Shown here piece after piece: positions 7,504 through 12,198 of a stretch of 14,277 bases of DNA. Source of the DNA: CAYYVJ01 sp964475115 (GTDB lineage Bacteria > Bacillota > Clostridia > Lachnospirales > Lachnospiraceae). The translations under genes and the position numbers were made by a program. The notes beneath the pieces were generated by a model. That model was not told the origin of the DNA and ran no database searches. It saw nothing but the letters and a program-made list of their open reading frames with translations. Every line of letters starts with the position of its first letter. Positions within the stretch are counted from its first letter, which is position 1. Location: positions 1 through 14,277 of the forward strand of contig CAYYVJ010000054.1 of NCBI GenBank assembly GCA_964475115.1, in the 5' to 3' direction.

Positions 7504-7532
7504 ATTATATATGTAGTCGTTAACTTCTACAA
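7504..7532 (-). promoter_or_regulatory. Sigma-A-type promoter of the ZIP operon
   Basis: On the minus strand there is a perfect -10 TATAAT (7504-7509) and a -35-like TTGTAG (7527-7532, three of six consensus positions) with an exact 17-base spacer. It gives a leader of about 35 bases to the ZIP ATG. The weak -35 and the palindrome lying across the spacer and -35 suggest a regulated promoter. Confidence 0.6.
7512..7531. repeat. 20-bp imperfect palindrome inside the ZIP promoter (operator candidate)
   Basis: TGTAGTCGTTAACTTCTACA reads as TGTAG-n2-GTTAAC-n2-CTACA. The outer 5-bp arms and the central hexamer are perfectly symmetrical, and only the two linking dinucleotides differ. It fills the spacer and enters the -35 box of the ZIP promoter, where a dimeric repressor would block RNA polymerase. 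It does not match Fur, Zur or MntR sites as I remember them, so the regulator is unknown. Confidence 0.5.
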
Positions 7533-7560
7533 GTCATTTTATCTTTTCCTATATTTTGGG

Positions 7561-7589
7561 TTGTACCTATTTTCAATCTGATATATAAT
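7561..7589 (+). promoter_or_regulatory. Sigma-A-type promoter of the zinc-ribbon membrane protein gene
   Basis: A perfect -10 TATAAT (7584-7589) and a weak -35 TTGTAC (7561-7566) are separated by 17 bases. It is divergent from the ZIP promoter, with 28 bases between the two -35 boxes. The start of transcription would fall near 7596, leaving a leader of about 37 bases before the ATG. Confidence 0.55.
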
Positions 7590-7632
7590 AAAATCCTAAT
7601 AATATATTAAGTTTAGACTAGGAGTGATCGTT

Positions 7633-8211
7633 ATGTTAAGTTGTCCAAATTGTAATAAAGAGAATGAAGATGAACACACCATTTGTTCCCAATGTGGTGA
7701 ACCCTTGAGTAAAGAAACTACTCAAAATAAAAGTTACGTAAAAAAAATTGATAAATATCAGGATTTGTACTCTTCTGCATTTACGTTTTTTTTAGTAGGA
7801 GGCATTGGACTCTTTGTGCTTTGTTTAGATTTTTTTGGTATAATCAGTTTCAATCTTGCTTCCAGTACTAAGGTTTTATTTTACTTTGTTATGACTGGTC
7901 TTTTTATAGCTTTTCTTATAATTGGTTTTCAAACCTCAAGAAATGCAAAAAAGGTAAAAAAGCAAATTGGAGAAGAAATTACAACTACCAATGAGATAAT
8001 GAATTGGTTCCTTAAGAATTATACAAAGGAAAGCATTGATTCATCAATTGAATTTATAGAAGAAGCTTCTACTGAAGGCTCTTCTGAAGAAATAAAATAT
8101 TTCGGACGTGCAGAGTATATTAAAAAAGTACTCAATGAAAAAATAGAAAATATAGATGAGGCTTTTATCGAACAATTAACAGAGGAAATCTATCAAAAGT
8201 TTTACGAATAA
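7633..8211 (+). CDS. Small zinc-ribbon membrane protein, function unknown
   Basis: This 192-residue protein is the only plus-strand gene in the window. The N-terminus is a zinc ribbon (Cys4, Cys7, Cys18, Cys21: CPNC and CSQC). A basic linker follows, then two membrane helices (about 48-70 and 80-99), and then an acidic, helical C-terminal domain (about 105-192). The two ends should both face the cytoplasm, so the helices form a hairpin anchor. I chose ATG 7633-7635 because AGGAG lies eight bases upstream. A GTG at 7624 would add three residues but overlaps that ribosome binding site. It has its own promoter and a strong terminator two bases after the stop, so it is probably monocistronic. I do not recognise a specific family beyond 'zinc-ribbon domain-containing protein'. 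Its divergence from the ZIP transporter may be coincidental. Confidence 0.85.
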   Translation: MLSCPNCNKENEDEHTICSQCGEPLSKETTQNKSYVKKIDKYQDLYSSAFTFFLVGGIGLFVLCLDFFGIISFNLASSTKVLFYFVMTGLFIAFLIIGFQTSRNAKKVKKQIGEEITTTNEIMNWFLKNYTKESIDSSIEFIEEASTEGSSEEIKYFGRAEYIKKVLNEKIENIDEAFIEQLTEEIYQKFYE

Positions 8212-8212
8212 G

Positions 8213-8253
8213 AAAAGCAGTAAACTCCATAAGCCAATGAGTTTACTGCTTTT
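8213..8253. terminator. Bidirectional intrinsic terminator between convergent genes
   Basis: A perfect 15-bp stem (AAAAGCAGTAAACTC 8213-8227 with its complement 8239-8253) has an 11-base loop. T runs follow on the plus strand (to 8255) and the stem's own T run follows on the minus strand. It lies two bases after the zinc-ribbon gene stop and about 30 bases after the nfnB stop, so it can serve both convergent transcripts. A second weak hairpin (TTGCT 8266-8270 with AGCAA 8276-8280, followed by TTTTA on the minus strand) may add to the end of nfnB. Confidence 0.9.
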
Positions 8254-8284
8254 TTATTTGTAAAATTGCTTTTCTAGCAAATCA

Positions 8285-9670
8285 TTATTTTGTTGAAAGA
8301 TATTCGTGAATTCCTTTTGCTCCTATTTTTCCAGCTTCCATAGCTAGAATAACAGTTGCTGCACCTGTTACCGCATCTCCACCTGCATATACACCATCTT
8401 TGGTAGTTTTACCAGTTTCTGTTTCAGCAATAATACATTTGTATTTATTGATTTCCAAACCTTCTGTTGTAGAAGAAATTAAAGGATTTGGAGAAGTTCC
8501 CAAAGACATAATAACGGTATCTAATTGTAGTTCAAATTCTGAATTTGGAACTTCAACTGGTCTTCTTCTTCCTGAAGCATCCGCCTCACCTAATTCCATT
8601 TTAACACACTTCATTCCAGAAACCCATCCATTTTCATCTACAAGTACTTCTACAGGATTCGTTAATAAATCAAATATAACCCCTTCTTCTTTTGCATGAT
8701 GAACTTCTTCCACTCTGGCTGGAAGTTCTTCTTCACTTCTTCTATACACTATATGAACTTCAGCTCCTAATCTAAGGGCAGTTCTAGCAGCATCCATTGC
8801 TACATTTCCACCACCTACAACGGCTACTTTCTTTCCTTCAAAAATAGGAGTATCGTATCCTTCTTGGAATGCTTTCATTAGATTATTTCTAGTTAAATAC
8901 TCGTTGGCTGAAAAAACACCATTTGCATTTTCTCCTGGAATTCCCATAAATTTAGGCAATCCAGCTCCTGAACCAACAAATACTGCTTCAAAACCTTCTT
9001 CTTCTATTAATTCATCAATCGTTGTTGACTTACCAATAACAACGTTCGTTTCAATCTTTACACCTAATTTTCTAACATTATCTATCTCTGCTTTTACAAC
9101 CGTCTCTTTTGGTAAACGGAATTCAGGAATTCCATAGACTAAAACACCACCTGGCTCATGAAGTGCTTCAAATATGGTGACTTCATAACCTAGTTTCGCC
9201 AAATCACCTGCACAGGTAAGCCCTGAAGGACCTGAACCGATTACAGCAACTTTTTTACCATTCGTACTTTCAGGTTTCTTAGGAACAATATTATTTTCTC
9301 TTGCCCAATCAGCTACAAACCTCTCTAATTTACCAATGGATACAGGTTCCCCTTTAATACCACGAATACATCTACCTTCACACTGACTTTCCTGTGGACA
9401 TACACGGCCACAAACTGCAGGAAGTGCAGATGATTCAGCTATAATATTAGATGCTTCCTCAATATCACCTTTTATAATTGATTGTATAAAATTAGGAATC
9501 TGAATTGCTACTGGACAGCCAACTATACATTTTGCATTTTTACAATTTATACAACGAGTTGCCTCTTCCATTGCTTCTTCTAAGTTATAGCCAAGACAAA
9601 CCTCTTCAAAATTAGTTGCTCTTACTTTAGGATCTTGTTCTCTTACTGCTACTTTTTTTAATACGTCCAT
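8285..9670 (-). CDS. nfnB: NfnB, large subunit of NADH-dependent reduced ferredoxin:NADP+ oxidoreductase
   Basis: This 461-residue iron-sulfur flavoprotein is homologous to the glutamate synthase small subunit. Two N-terminal cysteine groups would hold [4Fe-4S] clusters: Cys40, 43, 48 and 52, and Cys87, 91, 97 and 101. An FAD-binding GSGPSG lies at 145-150. A second Rossmann motif, VVGGGNVAMDAA at 284-295, followed by YRRSEEE (309-315), is typical of NADPH binding. GGDAVTGAATV (430-440) closes the flavin site. With NfnA it performs flavin-based electron bifurcation, coupling NADPH, NAD+ and ferredoxin redox pools in anaerobes. In the family, the FAD of this subunit is the bifurcating site. 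Its ATG overlaps the nfnA stop by one base (TAATG), with GGAGGTGA inside nfnA as ribosome binding site. Many annotations call it 'glutamate synthase (NADPH), homotetrameric' (gltA). The nfnA partner makes NfnB the better name. Confidence 0.93.
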   Translation of the reverse strand: MDVLKKVAVREQDPKVRATNFEEVCLGYNLEEAMEEATRCINCKNAKCIVGCPVAIQIPNFIQSIIKGDIEEASNIIAESSALPAVCGRVCPQESQCEGRCIRGIKGEPVSIGKLERFVADWARENNIVPKKPESTNGKKVAVIGSGPSGLTCAGDLAKLGYEVTIFEALHEPGGVLVYGIPEFRLPKETVVKAEIDNVRKLGVKIETNVVIGKSTTIDELIEEEGFEAVFVGSGAGLPKFMGIPGENANGVFSANEYLTRNNLMKAFQEGYDTPIFEGKKVAVVGGGNVAMDAARTALRLGAEVHIVYRRSEEELPARVEEVHHAKEEGVIFDLLTNPVEVLVDENGWVSGMKCVKMELGEADASGRRRPVEVPNSEFELQLDTVIMSLGTSPNPLISSTTEGLEINKYKCIIAETETGKTTKDGVYAGGDAVTGAATVILAMEAGKIGAKGIHEYLSTK

Positions 9671-10560
9671 TACTCGTCACCTCCACAGCCGCATCCGCCT
9701 CCACGGTGGGTATCGCCTTCTCTTTCTTTTAAAACTGCTCTACCTTCAAATGTTTTGTACATTTGCTGACGCTTCATAGCTTCATCAAACTTTACTAAAT
9801 GTCCATCAAATTCTGGTCCATCTACACAAGCAAACTTTACTTCATCACCTACTGTTACACGACAAGCTCCACACATTCCTGTTCCATCTACCATAATTGG
9901 ATTTAAACTTACAACAGTATGAAGGTCATATTGTTTTGTTAATAAGGCAACAAACTTCATCATAATCATAGGTCCGATTGCGACACAAACATCGTACTTA
10001 TTCCCTTTATTTTCAATTAGATCTTTTATAACTTCAGTTACCATTCCCTTGGCACCATATGTACCATCATCTGTAGTTATATAAAGGTTACCTGCTACTG
10101 CTCTCATTTCATCTTCTAATAGTAATAAGTCTTTTGTTTTTGAACCTACAATAACATCAGCCTCTATTCCATGTTCATGCATCCATTTTACTTGAGGATA
10201 AACAGGTGCTGTTCCAACTCCACCAGCTACAAATAAAAACTTTTTCTTTTTTAGCTCCTCTATATCTTCAGATATAAATTCAGAAGCTACCCCTAATGGT
10301 CCAGTAAAATCTTGAAAGAAATCGCCTTCCTTTAAATGAGCCATCTTAGTACTAGATGCTCCCACCGCTTGGAATACAATCGTAATTGTGCCAGCTTCTC
10401 TATCATAATCACAGATAGTTAGAGGAATTCTTTCACCTTTCTCATCAATTTTCGCAATTATAAATTGCCCTGGCTGACAAGATTTAGCTACCCTCTTAGC
10501 TTCTACGTCCATCAAATAAATATTTTCTGCAAGCTCTTTTACTTTCACTATTTTATACAT
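9670..10560 (-). CDS. nfnA: NfnA, small subunit of NADH-dependent reduced ferredoxin:NADP+ oxidoreductase
   Basis: This 296-residue protein of the ferredoxin-NADP reductase/PyrK-like family is the NADH-binding partner of NfnB. RIPLT (44-48) fits the FAD-binding beta-barrel, and VAGGVGTAPVYP (111-122) fits the dinucleotide domain. DGTGMCGAC (225-233) plus Cys245 form the [2Fe-2S] site (Cys230, Cys233, Cys245). In solved NfnA structures I recall an aspartate as the fourth ligand, and Asp225 is a candidate. The C-terminus ends in an unusual HRGGGCGCGGDE tail. The start ATG has AGGAGG five bases upstream. The gap to the upstream TPR gene is 51 bases with no terminator. A TATAAT at 10587-10592 sits there without a convincing -35, so nfnAB is either read through from upstream or uses a weak local promoter. 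'Sulfide/dihydroorotate dehydrogenase subunit' is the common alternative label. Confidence 0.92.
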   Translation of the reverse strand: MYKIVKVKELAENIYLMDVEAKRVAKSCQPGQFIIAKIDEKGERIPLTICDYDREAGTITIVFQAVGASSTKMAHLKEGDFFQDFTGPLGVASEFISEDIEELKKKKFLFVAGGVGTAPVYPQVKWMHEHGIEADVIVGSKTKDLLLLEDEMRAVAGNLYITTDDGTYGAKGMVTEVIKDLIENKGNKYDVCVAIGPMIMMKFVALLTKQYDLHTVVSLNPIMVDGTGMCGACRVTVGDEVKFACVDGPEFDGHLVKFDEAMKRQQMYKTFEGRAVLKEREGDTHRGGGCGCGGDE

Positions 10561-10611
10561 GTTTTCCTCCTAATATATGAATAATTATTATAACTACTAA
10601 CCAAATTAACC

Positions 10612-12021
10612 CTATGGAGTTCCTACTATCTTATATCCAACTCCATCACTTACAACCTCATATATTGTCCCATCTGCTGTAGACACTGCAAATATTCTAT
10701 TTAAAATAGTTATTTGATTATTCGAGGCAATTCGAACAAAAAATAGGTAACACTCTTTCTCTTCTATCATAGGCAAAGCACTATACTGTAGAGATACTTT
10801 TTCATTATTCGAGCGATTTCCATCCATATCATCCATAATTCCAAGTTCCACAAATTTATTTTTCAACAAAACAACTGCAGCATTATAGGAATATGGTCGA
10901 TCAAGAACAAGTTCATAATTCTTTTTCGTAACATAACTTTCTGTTCCGAATTTGTCAATTATTATAGCAGAAAAAACAACATTTCCTATCGGCATTTCTA
11001 TCGGCTCCAAGTATATATAGGAGTTTGAAGATCCCTTTTCAGGAATCGAACCATCTAATGTAAAATATGCTGTCCCACCTTCAGGAACATCTATTGTGAC
11101 TTTTTCAACTTTTGTATAGTTTCCACTGCTCGGAGTTACAGTTGGAGCATCTGGAACAACAAGAGTTATCTCATAGGTCTCTTTTAGTTCCTTACTTGCT
11201 ATATTTAAATCATTTATCGCAACTGCGCGAAGAACTGTTTTTCCTACCACATCAATCATTATTCCACCAGAATAAACACTACTTTCTATAGTAGGTTCCG
11301 AATTATCTAATGTATAATAAATCAAAACATCTTCTTCTGATTCTAAAATTAAACTCAAATAATCATGATAGGTTCCACCGGCAAAATTTACTATAATATC
11401 ATTTACTTTATAAGGTTCTAAAGCTTCACCAATCTTGCTTCCCTCAAATTCACGTAATAGTTCATTTATCTTGTCTGTATTACCACTTTTTGCATATAGC
11501 TCAGCTAATTTCCCATAGTTTTCTGGGCTTGGATCTATATAGACAATCTCAAGAATTTGCTCTATCGCTCTATCATAGTCTTCTATCATTAAATAGGTCT
11601 GGTAAGCAGATTCTCTTGCTTTTGTATCTTCTTTATTAAATGAAATTGCTTTTACGTAGCTTTGAATGGCCTCTTCATATTCTTCATTTTCATAATGCGC
11701 TAAACCCTGATTCAATTGATAATCATAGGAATTCACCGTTTTATACTGTATAAAGAAGTAAATGCTGGCACCTACTCCACAAATAGATAAAATAATCACT
11801 GTTATTAAACCATATCTACGCAATTTTAATTTCATCATTCTTTTTTTTCTACTAAGAATCTTTTCTTCATTATGTCTCTCTATATAAGTCTCTTTTTCAT
11901 TAAAATGAATATTATCATCTTCAAGAGGATTATAATCAGGAACGATTTGTACGGATCTACCACATTTTGTACAAAAAACTTCTCCTACTTCTACTTCTCC
12001 TCCACATTTTGTGCAAATCAT
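10612..12021 (-). CDS. Zinc-ribbon / transmembrane / TPR / chitobiase-C-like repeat protein
   Basis: This 469-residue protein is a composite. It has a zinc ribbon (Cys3, Cys6, Cys17, Cys20), a charged linker ending in the strongly basic SRKKRMMKLKLRRY (57-70), and one membrane helix (about 71-92). TPR-like helical repeats follow at about 97-190 (e.g. GLAHYENEEYEEAIQSYVKA). Two repeats of about 85 residues (195-285 and 286-372) resemble the chitobiase/beta-hexosaminidase C-terminal domain (YYTLDNSEPT..., YFTLDGSIPE...). Last comes an unassigned domain (about 375-469). The basic stretch before the helix places the zinc ribbon in the cytoplasm and the TPR and beta-sandwich domains outside. It is likely a cell-surface binding or sensing protein; the role is not known. 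The start ATG has AAGGAG seven bases upstream. It has its own extended -10 promoter and is followed by nfnA without a terminator. Confidence 0.85.
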   Translation of the reverse strand: MICTKCGGEVEVGEVFCTKCGRSVQIVPDYNPLEDDNIHFNEKETYIERHNEEKILSRKKRMMKLKLRRYGLITVIILSICGVGASIYFFIQYKTVNSYDYQLNQGLAHYENEEYEEAIQSYVKAISFNKEDTKARESAYQTYLMIEDYDRAIEQILEIVYIDPSPENYGKLAELYAKSGNTDKINELLREFEGSKIGEALEPYKVNDIIVNFAGGTYHDYLSLILESEEDVLIYYTLDNSEPTIESSVYSGGIMIDVVGKTVLRAVAINDLNIASKELKETYEITLVVPDAPTVTPSSGNYTKVEKVTIDVPEGGTAYFTLDGSIPEKGSSNSYIYLEPIEMPIGNVVFSAIIIDKFGTESYVTKKNYELVLDRPYSYNAAVVLLKNKFVELGIMDDMDGNRSNNEKVSLQYSALPMIEEKECYLFFVRIASNNQITILNRIFAVSTADGTIYEVVSDGVGYKIVGTP

Positions 12022-12060
12022 ATATTCAGTCTCCTTATGACTACTTTGATAACATTTTTA

Positions 12061-12089
12061 AATATAGCACAAATTTTTAATCAATGCAA
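12061..12089 (-). promoter_or_regulatory. Extended -10 promoter of the zinc-ribbon/TPR gene
   Basis: On the minus strand TGC-TATATT (-10 at 12061-12066 with the TG of an extended -10 at 12068-12069) is preceded by TTGCAT (12084-12089) at a 17-base spacing. The leader to the ATG at 12021 would be about 33 bases. An 8-bp inverted repeat (TTTGAAAC 12092-12099 and GTTTCAAA 12131-12138) lies just upstream. Confidence 0.5.
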
Positions 12090-12153
12090 CCTTTGAAACT
12101 CATATCTTGTTATCTTTTTCACAATCTTTTGTTTCAAAATGAAAGCTGTATAA

Positions 12154-12187
12154 GACAAAAAGCACGAAAAAAACCGTGCTTTTTGTC
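12154..12187 (-). terminator. Intrinsic terminator after the Big_2 protein gene
   Basis: A perfect 13-bp stem (GACAAAAAGCACG 12154-12166 with CGTGCTTTTTGTC 12175-12187) has an 8-base loop. It lies 11 bases after the stop codon of the Big_2 gene. On the minus strand the T run falls within the 3' arm of the stem (CTTTTTG) rather than after it, so it may be somewhat leaky, but its position fits a transcript end. Confidence 0.8.
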
Positions 12188-12198
12188 TTCACTACTAT

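Noticed and set aside
7512..7531. The palindrome in the ZIP promoter as a terminator or riboswitch stem
   Set aside because: It lies upstream of the predicted transcription start of the ZIP operon, has no T run after it, and is A/T-rich with two mismatched dinucleotides, so DNA-level binding is the better explanation.
8400..9137. Two plus-strand open frames inside nfnB
   Set aside because: They lie wholly inside a gene with clear NfnB motifs on the minus strand, have no recognisable domain, and are Ser/Pro-rich as expected of antisense frames.
8285..9670. Reading of nfnB as a true glutamate synthase small subunit (gltD/gltA)
   Set aside because: No glutamate synthase large subunit is present, and the gene overlaps an nfnA-type partner with a [2Fe-2S] motif, which is the signature of the bifurcating transhydrogenase.
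11872..12096. A plus-strand open frame over the start of the zinc-ribbon/TPR gene
   Set aside because: It covers the promoter and N-terminus of a well-supported minus-strand gene and encodes no recognisable protein.
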